The notes under the pieces are model-generated. The model was not told where the DNA came from. It was given only the letters and a program-made list of their open reading frames with translations, and ran no database searches. A program made the translations under genes and the position numbers. This document shows positions 35,208 to 45,804 of a stretch of 64,000 nucleotides of DNA, in pieces; position 1 is the first letter of the stretch; every line of letters starts with the position of its first letter. Source of the DNA: Streptomyces chartreusis (GTDB taxonomy: Bacteria > Actinomycetota > Actinomycetes > Streptomycetales > Streptomycetaceae); assembly GCF_008704715.1 (NCBI RefSeq), contig NZ_CP023689.1:5766001-5830000 (forward strand), written 5' to 3'.

Positions 35208-35981
35208 GTGGTTCGCATCCGAGTTCTGGTCGTCGACGACCATCGCATCTTCGCCGAGTCGCTCGCCGCCGCCCTGGCCGCCGAGCCCGACGTCGACGTC
35301 TCCGCCGCGGGCAGCGGTCCGGCGGCACTGCGCAGCCTGGAGCGCGCGGCCGCCGAGGGGCGCCGGTTCGATGTCCTGCTCGTCGACGCCGACCTGGGTG
35401 GCAACGTGCCCGGTGTCCGGCCCGCCGTGCCCGTGCAGGAGGTGGGCGAGGACGGGCTCGTGGACGGCATCTCGCTGGTCGCCGGGGTCCGCTCCGCGCA
35501 GCCGGCGGTACGGACCGTCGTCCTCGCCGAGAAGGACGACCCGCGCCGGGCCGCGCTCGCGCTCCAGGCCGGTGCGTCGGGCTGGGTGGCCAAGGACTGC
35601 TCACTGTCCCGACTGCTCACCGTCATCCGAGGGGTGCTGCGCGACGAGACGCATCTGCCGCCGGCCCTGCTCACCGGCGTACTGCGGGAACTGACCGCCG
35701 CCCGCAAGCACCGCACCGAGAGCGAGCGGCTGGTGGAGTCCCTGACGCCGCGGGAGCGCGAAGTACTGCGGTGCATGGTGGCGGGCCTGGGGCGCAAGGC
35801 TGTCGCCGAGCGCCTGTACCTCTCCCCGCACACCGTCCGCACCCACATGCAGAACGTCCTCGGCAAACTCGGCGTCCACTCGACCCTGGCCGCGGTCGCA
35901 CTCGCACGCCGTGCGGGGGTGGGCCCGGTGGACCTGGGCGCGACGGGCCGAATCATCCCGGAGGAAAGCAGCAGCGCCTGA
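35208..35981 (+). CDS. NarL/LuxR-type response regulator, orphan
   Basis: A 257-residue regulator starting at GTG 35208 after GGGGAAGGGGG. Receiver: (M)VRIRVLVVDDHRIFAESLAAAL with acidic residues 10-11 and the phospho-acceptor Asp60 in FDVLLVDADLGG; a segment of about 20 extra residues (NVPGVRPAVPVQEVGEDGLV) separates that Asp from the next helix; the strand-5 Lys is in GWVAKDCS. A LuxR-type helix-turn-helix follows (LTPREREVLRCMVAGLGRKAVAERLYLSPHTVRTHMQ). No sensor kinase is adjacent. It resembles the regulator at 27 kb in domain layout, but here the phosphorylation site is intact. Confidence 0.87.
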   Translation: MVRIRVLVVDDHRIFAESLAAALAAEPDVDVSAAGSGPAALRSLERAAAEGRRFDVLLVDADLGGNVPGVRPAVPVQEVGEDGLVDGISLVAGVRSAQPAVRTVVLAEKDDPRRAALALQAGASGWVAKDCSLSRLLTVIRGVLRDETHLPPALLTGVLRELTAARKHRTESERLVESLTPREREVLRCMVAGLGRKAVAERLYLSPHTVRTHMQNVLGKLGVHSTLAAVALARRAGVGPVDLGATGRIIPEESSSA

Positions 35982-36054
35982 CGGACGCACCCGAGCCGCA
36001 CCCCCAAGGCACGGGGGCTGTGCCGACAGCCCTGACCGGCACCGCTGAGCCGCA

Positions 36055-36121
36055 CCCCCAGGGGGCGCGGGGCTGTGTCTATTTGCGGCTACCGCCGCGT
36101 GGGCGCGACCGGCCACGATGG
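36055..36121 (+). repeat. Streptomyces-type intergenic repeat, long copy
   Basis: Begins CCCCCAGGGGGCGCGGGGC and ends GCGCGACCGGCCACGATGG, with TTTGCGGCTACCGCCGCGT in the middle, which itself can fold. A degenerate partial copy of the first part (GAGCCGCACCCCCA...) lies just upstream at 35998-36024. It separates the response regulator from tamR. Confidence 0.6.
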
Positions 36122-36165
36122 CGCTGCATCCGCACTACGTCCTATCGCGGCATCCCGCGGAGCGC

Positions 36166-36663
36166 CTAGCCCGGGATGTTGTCGAACGGTGCCGTCAACT
36201 GGCGCAGCAACCCGGCCAGTTCACCCCGCTGTGCCCGCGAGAGCTCCGCGAGGATCGCCCGTTCCTGGTCCAGCAGCCCGGCAAGTGCCTGGTCGGCGCG
36301 GTCGCGTCCCTCGTCCGTGAGGCGGACGAGGACGCCACGCCGGTCGCTGGGGTCGGGCAGGCGCTCCACCAGGCCCTTCTTGGCCAGGCGGTCGATGCGG
36401 TTGGTCATCGTGCCCGAGGTGACCAGGGTCTGCGTCAGCAACTGCCCCGGCGAGAGCTGATACGGCGTTCCCGCGCGCCTCAGCGCGGTCAGCACGTCGA
36501 ACTCCCAGGGTTCCAGGCTGTGCTCGGAGAAGGCCAGCCGGCGTGCCCGGTCCAGATGCCGGGCCAGTCTGCTGACCCGGCTGAGGACCTCGAGCGGTTC
36601 CACGTCGAGGTCAGGGCGCTCCCGGCGCCACGCTGCGACCAGCCGATCGACCTCGTCCTCCAT
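36166..36663 (-). CDS. tamR: MarR family regulator TamR
   Basis: A 165-residue MarR-type winged-helix protein: long N-terminal helix (MEDEVDRLVAAWRRERPDLD) as in the UrtR/TamR group, LEPWEFDVLTALRRAG, LSPGQLLTQTLVTSGTMTNRIDRLAKKGLVERLPDPSDRRGVLVRLTDEG (recognition helix and wing). It is divergent from tam, the arrangement of S. coelicolor TamR, which is reported to sense trans-aconitate/citrate-type ligands and control tam and aconitase. The gap holds a matching palindrome. TACACT stands 7 nt before the ATG, so the mRNA may be leaderless. Confidence 0.88.
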   Translation of the reverse strand: MEDEVDRLVAAWRRERPDLDVEPLEVLSRVSRLARHLDRARRLAFSEHSLEPWEFDVLTALRRAGTPYQLSPGQLLTQTLVTSGTMTNRIDRLAKKGLVERLPDPSDRRGVLVRLTDEGRDRADQALAGLLDQERAILAELSRAQRGELAGLLRQLTAPFDNIPG

Positions 36664-36696
36664 GACGATCAGTGTAGTGGTTGTGTCGACGTGAAG

Positions 36697-36714
36697 TCTC
36701 TTGACGTCAAGATA
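36697..36714. promoter_or_regulatory. MarR/TamR-type operator in the tamR-tam gap
   Basis: TCTCTTGACGTCAAGATA has a perfect 12-bp core palindrome (CTTGACGTCAAG) and near-symmetric flanks. A half-like GACGTGAAG lies 14 bp upstream. It fits the 18-bp operator of UrtR-type MarR proteins and could repress both divergent promoters. Confidence 0.65.
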
Positions 36715-36758
36715 CTTATCGGGGCAGGCTGGAGAGCGAGTAGAGACAGGAGGCCCCC

Positions 36759-37568
36759 ATGTCCACTGCCGCCACCCCCACCTGGGACCCCGCCCAGTAC
36801 CTGCGCCACGCCGGCCACCGCGCCCGCCCCTTCGCCGACCTGCTGGCCCGCGTCCCCGACCTCCCCGCCGAGCGCCCCCGCATCGCCGACCTCGGCTGCG
36901 GCCCCGGCAATGTCACCGCCCTGCTCGCCGAACGCTGGCCCACCGCGCACATCACCGGCTACGACAACTCCGCCGAGATGCTCGACAAGGCCCACGTCGA
37001 GCACGAGGGCCCGACGGCCGGCGGCGGCCGCCTCGACTTCGCCCCGGCCGACGTACGGACCTGGACGACCGGGGAGCCGCACGACCTGATCATCAGCAAC
37101 GCCACGCTCCAGTGGGTGCCGGGGCACACGGACCGGTTCGCGGACTGGATCACGGCCCTGCGGCCCGGCGGCACCTTCGCCTTCCAGGTCCCCGGCAACT
37201 TCGCCGCCCCGAGCCACCGCCTGATGCGCGACCTCGCCCCCCGCCACGGCCTCGCCGACGTCCTGCGCCACGACGACGCCGTGCTCGACCCGGGCGACTA
37301 CCTGGCCCGGCTGGCCGACCTTGGCTGCACGGCGGACGTGTGGGAGACGACGTACGTCCACCTCCTGACCGGCGAGGACCCGGTGCTGGACTGGGTGAAG
37401 GGCACGGGCCTGCGGCCGGTCCTCACCGCGCTCGCCGACGACCCCGAGCGGCGCGAGGCGTTCCTGGACGAGTACCGGACCGCCCTGCGCGAGGCCTATC
37501 CCGCCGGCGCGCACGGCACCCCGTTCCCGTTCCGCCGGATCTTCGCCGTGGCCCGCAGGGAGGAGTGA
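36759..37568 (+). CDS. tam: Trans-aconitate 2-methyltransferase
   Basis: A 269-residue SAM methyltransferase: TWDPAQYLRHAGHRARPFADLLARV is the Tam N-terminus, IADLGCGPGNVTALLAERWP is motif I, ITGYDNSAEML the ribose-binding strand end, DLIISNATLQWVPGH motif II/III. It methylates trans-aconitate, an inhibitor formed from cis-aconitate, and so protects aconitase. AGGAGG precedes the ATG. The next gene starts inside its stop codon (TGATG). It is divergent from tamR. Confidence 0.93.
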   Translation: MSTAATPTWDPAQYLRHAGHRARPFADLLARVPDLPAERPRIADLGCGPGNVTALLAERWPTAHITGYDNSAEMLDKAHVEHEGPTAGGGRLDFAPADVRTWTTGEPHDLIISNATLQWVPGHTDRFADWITALRPGGTFAFQVPGNFAAPSHRLMRDLAPRHGLADVLRHDDAVLDPGDYLARLADLGCTADVWETTYVHLLTGEDPVLDWVKGTGLRPVLTALADDPERREAFLDEYRTALREAYPAGAHGTPFPFRRIFAVARREE

Positions 37569-37936
37569 TGATCACCGCCGTCGACCATGTGCAGCTCGCG
37601 GCCCCGCCCGGCTCCGAGGAGCGGCTGCGGACGTACTACGTGGGCGTCCTCGGCATGACCGAGATCCCCAAGCCACCCGTGCTCGCGGCCCGCGGCGGCT
37701 GCTGGTTCCAGGCCGGCGGCGTGCAACTGCACCTCGGCATCGAGAAGGACTTCCGACCGGCGGACAAGGCGCACCCCGGGCTGCGGGTCGCCGGGATCGA
37801 GCGGTACGGCGCCCGGCTCCGGGCGCAGGGGGCGCGCGTGGAGTGGGACGAGAACCTCCCGGGACACCGGCGCTTCTACTCGCGGGACCCGGTGGGCAAC
37901 CGGCTGGAGTTCCTGGAGCCACTGACCGCTGTTTGA
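37568..37936 (+). CDS. VOC (glyoxalase/bleomycin-resistance fold) protein
   Basis: A 122-residue single-module vicinal-oxygen-chelate protein. AVDHVQLAAPPGSEERLRTYYVGVLGMTEIPKP carries the first His ligand, GGVQLHLGIEKDF the second, and RRFYSRDPVGNRLEFLEP ends with the Glu ligand. It overlaps tam by one base, so it is cotranslated, and may act on a related small molecule; the substrate is unknown. Confidence 0.85.
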   Translation: MITAVDHVQLAAPPGSEERLRTYYVGVLGMTEIPKPPVLAARGGCWFQAGGVQLHLGIEKDFRPADKAHPGLRVAGIERYGARLRAQGARVEWDENLPGHRRFYSRDPVGNRLEFLEPLTAV

Positions 37937-37999
37937 GCGGCGCCGCGCAGGGTCACCCGCTGGGGGACAGTGAAGTCGACCCTTGCGGGAGTGAGCAGG

Positions 38000-38173
38000 A
38001 TGGCGAAGGAAGAGAAGGCCAGGGCCGCGAAGGAGCAGGCCAAGGGCAAGGCCAAGGAGGCCGTGGGCCGGGTCGTCGGCAACGAGCGCATGACCGCCGA
38101 GGGCAAGGCCGACCAGATGAAGGGCGACGCGCGTCAGGCGAAGGAGAAGGGCAAGGACACCTTCAAGCACTGA
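38000..38173 (+). CDS. CsbD family stress protein
   Basis: A 57-residue, Lys/Glu/Ala-rich protein, MAKEEKARAAKEQAKGKAKEAVGRVVGNERMTAEGKADQMKGDARQAKEKGKD, which matches the CsbD-like family (general-stress proteins of unknown function). A GTG at 37970 could add ten residues, but ATG 38000 gives the normal family start. It stands alone, followed by the convergent TetR gene. Confidence 0.85.
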   Translation: MAKEEKARAAKEQAKGKAKEAVGRVVGNERMTAEGKADQMKGDARQAKEKGKDTFKH

Positions 38174-38219
38174 GGGCGCCGGCCGGGCACTGAGGGCACG
38201 GGCACCGGCGGCCGGGGCG

Positions 38220-38897
38220 TCAGCTCTTGCGGCGCCCTATCAGGTGGGGCTTCGCCTCCAGGCCGTCCAGCCCGTGCCAGGCCAGATTCACCAGATGGGC
38301 CGCCACCTCCGCCTTCTTCGGGCGGCGCACGTCCAGCCACCACTGGCCGGTCAGGGCGACCATGCCGACCAGGGCCTGCGCGTACAGGGGGGCCAGCTTG
38401 GGGTCGAAGCCGCGGCTCTTGAACTCGCGGCCCAGGATGTCCTCCACCTGGGTGGCGATGTCCGAGATCAGCGAGGCGAAGGACCCCGTCGACTGGGGGA
38501 TGGGCGAGTCACGGACCAGGATGCGGAAGCCGTCCGTGTACTCCTCGATGTAGTCCAGGAGGGCGAAGGCGGCCTGCTCGCACAGTTCCCGCGGGTGGCC
38601 CGCCGTCAGGCTGCTGGTGACCATGTCCAGCAGCCGGCGCATCTCGCGGTCCACCACGACGGCGTACAGCCCCTCCTTGCCGCCGAAGTGTTCGTACACC
38701 ACCGGCTTGGAGACGCCCGCCTTCGCGGCGATCTCCTCCACCGACGTGCCCTCGAAGCCCTTCGCGGCGAACAGGGTGCGACCGATCTCCAGCAGCTGCT
38801 GGCGGCGCTCCGCCCCGGTCATCCGGGTACGGCGCGCCCGCCGGGGCTTCTCGTTGCTGGGGGTGCTGCTGGAGTCGGTCGCCACGGCGTCAATCAT
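38220..38897 (-). CDS. TetR family regulator, coupled to the desaturase gene
   Basis: A 225-residue TetR-family repressor: basic N-terminus, then RRQQLLEIGRTLFAAKGFEGTSVEEIAAKAGVSKPVVYEHFGGKEGLYAVVVDREM, a textbook TetR helix-turn-helix, and an all-helical ligand domain ending in LAWHGLDGLEAKPHLIGRRKS. Its ATG overlaps the desaturase stop as ATGA, so the two are translationally coupled. By analogy with DesT-type regulators it may sense acyl-CoA saturation and repress its own operon through the tandem repeats before the desaturase; that is inference. Confidence 0.87.
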   Translation of the reverse strand: MIDAVATDSSSTPSNEKPRRARRTRMTGAERRQQLLEIGRTLFAAKGFEGTSVEEIAAKAGVSKPVVYEHFGGKEGLYAVVVDREMRRLLDMVTSSLTAGHPRELCEQAAFALLDYIEEYTDGFRILVRDSPIPQSTGSFASLISDIATQVEDILGREFKSRGFDPKLAPLYAQALVGMVALTGQWWLDVRRPKKAEVAAHLVNLAWHGLDGLEAKPHLIGRRKS

Positions 38898-39904
38898 GCC
38901 GCCTCTACGGGTTCCTTCCGGCGCCGGGAGCCGCCTTCCTCGGTGTTCCGGCGCGAATCGATACGCGAGCGTGACGGCCAGCGCACGTCGTAGGCCCAGC
39001 CGAGCATCTCGCACCAGCGGATGATCCGCGCCGAGGAGTCGATCTGGCCGCGCTCCACACCGTGCCGCGCGGACGTCGGGTCGGCGTGGTGCAGGTTGTG
39101 CCAGGACTCGCCGCACGACAGGACCGCCAGCCACCACACGTTGCCCGAACGGTCACGCGACTTGAACGGCCGCTTGCCCACCGCGTGGCAGATCGAGTTG
39201 ATCGACCACGTCACGTGGTGCAGCAGGGCCACCCGGACGAGGGAGCCCCAGAAGAAGCCGGTGAAGGCGCCCCACCAGGACATCGTCACCAGACCGCCGA
39301 TCATCGCGGGCAGGGCCAGTGACAGCACCGTCCACCAGATGAACTGGCGGGAGATCGTGCGGATCGCGCGGTCCTTGATCAGATCCGGCGCGTACTTGTC
39401 CTGCGGGGTGCGCTCCTCGTCGAACATCCAGCCGATGTGCGCCCACCACAAGCCCTTCATCAGGGCCGGGACGGTCTCGCCGTAACGCCACGGCGAGTGC
39501 GGGTCACCCTCCGCGTCGGAGAACTTGTGGTGCTTGCGGTGGTCCGCGACCCAGCGGACCAGCGGGCCCTCCACCGCCATCGAGCCCGCGACGGCGAGCG
39601 CGATGCGCAGCGGACGCTTCGCCTTGAACGAGCCGTGGGTGAAGTAGCGGTGGTAGCCGATGGTTACGCCGTGGCAGGCGAGGAAGTAGAAGAAGACCAG
39701 CAGACCGAGGTCCAGCCAGCTCACCCCCCAGCCCCAGGCCAGTGGCACCGCGGCGCCGAGCGCCAAGAACGGGACGACGATGAAGAGGAGGAGCGCGAAC
39801 TGTTCGAGCGACCCCTTCTTCTCGCCGCCGAGCGTGGCAGAGGTCGTCGAGGTGTCGTCGTTCGCCTTCGGGGCGTCTTCGATCACATCGGAGCTCGTGG
39901 TCAT
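38894..39904 (-). CDS. Membrane acyl-CoA desaturase (delta-9 type)
   Basis: A 336-residue di-iron membrane desaturase with the three histidine boxes in order: GYHRYFTH (H-x4-H), DHRKHHKFSD (H-x2-H-H) and ESWHNLHHADP (H-x2-H-H). Four membrane helices are arranged in two pairs (LLLFIVVPFLALGAAVPLAWG, LGLLVFFYFLACHGVTIG; LSLALPAMIGGLVTMSWWG, AFTGFFWGSLVRVALL). It introduces a double bond into saturated acyl chains and adjusts membrane fluidity. Start ATG 39904 (MTTSSDVIEDAPK) follows AGGGGA; the longer frame covers the operator region. It is the first gene of a desaturase-TetR operon. Confidence 0.93.
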   Translation of the reverse strand: MTTSSDVIEDAPKANDDTSTTSATLGGEKKGSLEQFALLLFIVVPFLALGAAVPLAWGWGVSWLDLGLLVFFYFLACHGVTIGYHRYFTHGSFKAKRPLRIALAVAGSMAVEGPLVRWVADHRKHHKFSDAEGDPHSPWRYGETVPALMKGLWWAHIGWMFDEERTPQDKYAPDLIKDRAIRTISRQFIWWTVLSLALPAMIGGLVTMSWWGAFTGFFWGSLVRVALLHHVTWSINSICHAVGKRPFKSRDRSGNVWWLAVLSCGESWHNLHHADPTSARHGVERGQIDSSARIIRWCEMLGWAYDVRWPSRSRIDSRRNTEEGGSRRRKEPVEAA

Positions 39905-39983
39905 GGGGCGTCCCCTGTGGGGTCGAGGGTTTTGGCAGGTGCCGGGGTTGCCGGAACCATTCCCGGGTTTCGTTACGACGGTG

Positions 39984-40013
39984 CCTACGGTTCCGTAACC
40001 TACGGCGACGTAA
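39984..40013. promoter_or_regulatory. Tandem operator-like repeats upstream of the desaturase
   Basis: Two adjacent 15-bp copies, CCTACGGTTCCGTAA and CCTACGGCGACGTAA, each contain an inverted TACG...CGTA pair. They lie 80 bp before the desaturase start and are the best candidate binding sites for the downstream-encoded TetR regulator. Confidence 0.6.
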
Positions 40014-40212
40014 GTATGGCAGTGCGTTGCCCGGCGGCAAGAGCCCGAGAGTCTGCGCGTCCGCATGGACACCTATCCTTGGTGTCGGTCGGACAGCGCG
40101 GTCCGCTCTGATTTCTTCCCGGATGTCAGGAGCCGTATGCGGCACCCGCCGCGCGGCACCTGCGACCGGGTTCCCTCCCGGACGAGCTTCAACACTGCAA
40201 GGAGCCGCACCT
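40014..40212. other. Leader/intergenic region before ppc
   Basis: With the operators this completes a gene-free gap of about 300 bp between the divergent desaturase and ppc genes. It contains a possible -10 TATCCT (40074-40079) without a matching -35, and ends with the ppc ribosome site AAGGAG. No RNA structure is obvious. Confidence 0.4.
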
Positions 40213-42945
<2,733 letters not shown>

Positions 42946-42959
42946 CCGCACGGCACACG

Positions 42960-42998
42960 ACGGTGCCCCCGTGCTCGCTGCGAGCACGGGGGCACCGT
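42960..42998. terminator. Bidirectional terminator between ppc and the LAETG protein gene
   Basis: ACGGTGCCCCCGTGCTCGC and its exact 19-nt reverse complement are separated by one T, forming a very long perfect hairpin (the innermost bases form the loop). It lies between convergent stops and should act in both directions. Confidence 0.85.
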
Positions 42999-43018
42999 TC
43001 GTTCACCGGCCCCGTGCG

Positions 43019-43693
43019 TCAGGCCCTGCGACGCCGGAACACCAGGTAGCCGCCCGCGCCCAGCAGCGCCGCCGCGGCCGCCGACAGCAGGCCCACCGGG
43101 GCACCGTTGCCGGTCTCGGCGAGATCGCCCTCGGCATCGCCCTGCGCCGACGGCGACGACGACGGAGCCGCCTCCCCTGCGGACGTGGACGGGCTCGGGG
43201 CCGGCTCGGTGGTCTCCTCGCCCGGCGTCTCGGATCCGGGCTCGGATGCGGACGGCGTGGGCGTGCCGCCGCCCGGCTCCTCGTCCTCGCAGTCCGTCCA
43301 GAACACCTTGTGCTTGGCGGAGCCCTTCTCGCCCTGGAAGTTCCAGAACAGCTTGTAGTGGCCGTCGGGCAGGGTCATGTCGTCCGTGCGGCCGTGGCCC
43401 TCGCCGTCCAGCGTGATCGCGCCGGACTTCACGGTCTCGCCCTTGACGGCGGCCGTCGGGGCCCAGGCCTCGATGTGCCAGGAGACCTGCTGGACGGAGT
43501 CGAAGCCGAAGGCGTCGAGGTAGAACTCGCAGACGTGCGGCTCGTTCTTGGGCAGTTCCTCGCCAGTGGTGGCGTCATGGATCTTCACGGTGCCGTTGTC
43601 ACCAGGAGCGGTCGCGTGCGCGGCGGCCGGAGCGGACAGCAGCGCCGCCGCGGCGACGGCGGACAGGGCACCGACGCGGTTGAGGGTACGCAT
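43019..43693 (-). CDS. Cell-wall-anchored surface protein with LAETG sortase signal
   Basis: A 224-residue exported protein. Signal peptide MRTLNRVGALSAVAAAALLSAPAAAHA; a globular domain of about 110 residues with two Cys (HVCEFYLDAFGFDSVQQVSWHIEAW ... FWTDCEDE); a Pro/Ser/Thr/Glu-rich wall-spanning linker; then LAETG, a hydrophobic helix (LLSAAAAALLGAGGYLVF) and RRRRA. LAxTG is the signal of actinobacterial class E sortases. Function of the head domain is unknown. ATG 43693 gives a proper signal peptide; the frame extends five codons further to 43708. No sortase gene lies in this window. Confidence 0.85.
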   Translation of the reverse strand: MRTLNRVGALSAVAAAALLSAPAAAHATAPGDNGTVKIHDATTGEELPKNEPHVCEFYLDAFGFDSVQQVSWHIEAWAPTAAVKGETVKSGAITLDGEGHGRTDDMTLPDGHYKLFWNFQGEKGSAKHKVFWTDCEDEEPGGGTPTPSASEPGSETPGEETTEPAPSPSTSAGEAAPSSSPSAQGDAEGDLAETGNGAPVGLLSAAAAALLGAGGYLVFRRRRA

Positions 43694-43839
43694 GGGGCAG
43701 TAGTCCATCTTCGAGAAGGAACGGGAAGATGTGGAGGGGGCGGCTCAGCTTCCTGCCGGGACTGACTTCAGGTCAATCACGAACAGGGAACGAACAGAAT
43801 TCCCACAAGCGCCGTATCCGCGGCATGCCCAGGGTGCCG

Positions 43840-44328
43840 TCAAATCACTGCAAAAGCCGCCGTGAGCAGGACTGTTCCCGATCCCGCCATCACCCACGCG
43901 AGCCGTGTCCGCCGCAACCCGCCCGCGACCACGACCGACGCCAGCAGCAGCGCCCCGCCCAGCGGAACCCACGCGTAGAGCACGCCGGCCGGCCCCGACC
44001 GCACGACCTCGTCGCCGCCCGGCTTGATCACGACCGTGTACGTCTGCCCCTTGCGGACCGCCACGTTCTTCTCGATCACGACCGACTTCCGCGCCCGGGA
44101 ACCCGCCGACACCGGCGTGTACGGCCCGCTGCACGTGTCCTGGCCGCACCGCTTCACCGAGATCGTGCCGCTCTCCCGGCCCTTCGTGAGCATCACATGA
44201 TGAGCGGTGCCCCACGATGCCCAGACCCCCGCGATCAGGATCAGTACCGCGACCGTGCCCATCGCCGCGAGCCGCCCGAACCGCAGCGCCGAGACAGCGC
44301 CCTGACTGGAGACAACGGCAGAAGGCAT
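43840..44328 (-). CDS. Two-TM membrane protein of unknown function
   Basis: A 162-residue protein with an N-terminal membrane helix (MGTVAVLILIAGVWASWG), an extracytoplasmic domain with two close cysteines (VKRCGQDTCSG), and C-terminal helices (GVLYAWVPLGGALLLASVVVAGG and VMAGSGTVLLTAAFAVI). AAGGAT precedes the ATG. I recognise no family; similar proteins occur widely in Streptomyces. It follows pth on the same strand with a 65-bp gap. Confidence 0.7.
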   Translation of the reverse strand: MPSAVVSSQGAVSALRFGRLAAMGTVAVLILIAGVWASWGTAHHVMLTKGRESGTISVKRCGQDTCSGPYTPVSAGSRARKSVVIEKNVAVRKGQTYTVVIKPGGDEVVRSGPAGVLYAWVPLGGALLLASVVVAGGLRRTRLAWVMAGSGTVLLTAAFAVI

Positions 44329-44393
44329 GGCCGCGATCCTTGGCCATGCCCCTGCGCCCGGTCAACCTCGGCCCGGCCGGGCGGGCGGACAAG

Positions 44394-44996
44394 TCAGGAG
44401 TTGTACGTGCTTTGCGCCCGCTCCAGCCCTTCGATCACCAGACACTCCACCGCGTCCGCCGCACGGTCCACGAAGTAGTCCAGCTCCTTGCGTTCCGTCG
44501 AGCCGAAGTCCTTCAGCACGAAGTCCGCGACCTGCATACGGCCCGGAGGCCGCCCGATCCCGAACCGCACCCGGTGATAGTCCGGACCCATCACCTTCGT
44601 CATCGACTTGAGGCCGTTGTGCCCGTTGTCCCCGCCGCCGAGCTTCAGCCGCAGCGTGCCGTAGTCGATGTCCAACTCGTCATGAACGGCGACGATGTTG
44701 CCCAGCGGCACCTTGTAGAAGTCCCGCAAGGCGTTCAGCGGCCCGCCGGACAGGTTCATGAACGACATCGGCTTCACCAGGATCACGCGCCGGTTCATCG
44801 GTCCGGGCGGTCCGATCCGCCCCTCGACGACCTGCGCCTGCGCCTTGCCGGCCCGCTTGAACTTCCCCCCGATCCGCTCGGCGAGGAGGTCGGCCACCAT
44901 GAAGCCGACGTTGTGCCGGTTCATCGCGTACTCGGCTCCCGGGTTACCGAGGCCGGCAACCAGCCACGGCGCGCTCGGATCGGTCGTCACGTCCAT
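44394..44996 (-). CDS. pth: Peptidyl-tRNA hydrolase
   Basis: A 200-residue enzyme that releases peptides from peptidyl-tRNA. LVAGLGNPGAEYAMNRHNVGFMVADLLAE contains the conserved Asn and catalytic His; VKPMSFMNLSGGPL, VHDELDIDYGTLRLKLGGGDNGHNGLKSM and RVRFGIGRPPG are the remaining signatures. GAGGAG precedes the ATG. It is part of the conserved glmU-prs-rplY-pth order. Confidence 0.96.
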   Translation of the reverse strand: MDVTTDPSAPWLVAGLGNPGAEYAMNRHNVGFMVADLLAERIGGKFKRAGKAQAQVVEGRIGPPGPMNRRVILVKPMSFMNLSGGPLNALRDFYKVPLGNIVAVHDELDIDYGTLRLKLGGGDNGHNGLKSMTKVMGPDYHRVRFGIGRPPGRMQVADFVLKDFGSTERKELDYFVDRAADAVECLVIEGLERAQSTYNS

Positions 44997-45031
44997 GTCT
45001 CCTCGCTGTGCTTTCCCGAGTCATACACGCC

Positions 45032-45098
45032 AGCCGCTGCCCCCGGTGGGAACAGCGGCTGACGAAGCGATGGCAGAGCCGTGGATCACGCCTCTGCC
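45032..45098 (-). terminator. Two hairpins after rplY
   Basis: AGCCGCTG/CAGCGGCT (45032-45039 and 45053-45060) and GGCAGAG/CTCTGCC (45072-45078 and 45092-45098) are perfect inverted repeats in the gap between rplY and pth; they probably terminate or attenuate rplY transcription. Confidence 0.5.
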
Positions 45099-45109
45099 GG
45101 AGCCGGGGA

Positions 45110-45706
45110 TCAGGCCTCGGCGACTTCCTCGCCCTCGGTCTCCTCGCCCTCCGGGGCCTCCTCGGCCTGCGCGGCCAGGACCTGGAGGACGACCGCGTCC
45201 TCCTCGACGGCGAGCGTGGTGCCCTTGGGCAGGGTGATGTCCTTCGCGAGGATGGAGGCGCCGGCCTCCAGGCCCTCGACGGAGACCGTGACGGCCTCGG
45301 GGATGTGGGTGGCCTCGGCCTCGACCGGCAGCGCGTTCAGGACGTGCTCGAGCAGGTAGCCACCGGGGGCCAGCTCGCCCTCGGCGTGCACGGGGACCTC
45401 GACGGTGACCTTCTCGCCGCGCTTGACCAGCAGCAGGTCGACGTGCTCCAGGAAGCCCTTGATCGGGTCACGCTGCACGGACTTCGGGATCGCCAGCTCG
45501 TTGGTCTTGCCGTCGATGTCCAGGGCGATCAGGACGTTCGGCGTACGCAGCGCGAGCAGCAGGTCATGGCCCGGCAGGGTCAGGTGCAGCGGGTCCGAGC
45601 CGTGGCCGTACAGGACACCGGGGACCTTCGAGTCACGACGGATGCGACGGGCGGCGCCCTTACCGAACTCGGTACGGGTCTCGGCGGAGATCTTGACCTC
45701 GGACAT
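45110..45706 (-). CDS. rplY: 50S ribosomal protein L25/general stress protein Ctc
   Basis: A 198-residue, two-domain L25 of the TL5/Ctc type. The N-terminal 5S-rRNA-binding domain has MSEVKISAETRTEFGKGAARRIRRDSKVPGVLYGHG; a C-terminal beta domain follows (GEKVTVEVPVHAEGELAPGGYLLEHVLNALPVEAEATHIPE), and an acidic tail (EEAPEGEETEGEEVAEA). ATG 45706 has GAGGAG 6 nt upstream. It lies downstream of prs behind a hairpin. Confidence 0.94.
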   Translation of the reverse strand: MSEVKISAETRTEFGKGAARRIRRDSKVPGVLYGHGSDPLHLTLPGHDLLLALRTPNVLIALDIDGKTNELAIPKSVQRDPIKGFLEHVDLLLVKRGEKVTVEVPVHAEGELAPGGYLLEHVLNALPVEAEATHIPEAVTVSVEGLEAGASILAKDITLPKGTTLAVEEDAVVLQVLAAQAEEAPEGEETEGEEVAEA

Positions 45707-45804
45707 GATCACTCCTCGTAGAAAACTGGGGCGGACGTGGTCACCCGGCCACGAACGGCCTGCTACGAAGAGCGCGTCGATAACGGACCGCCGGATCCCT
45801 GAAC

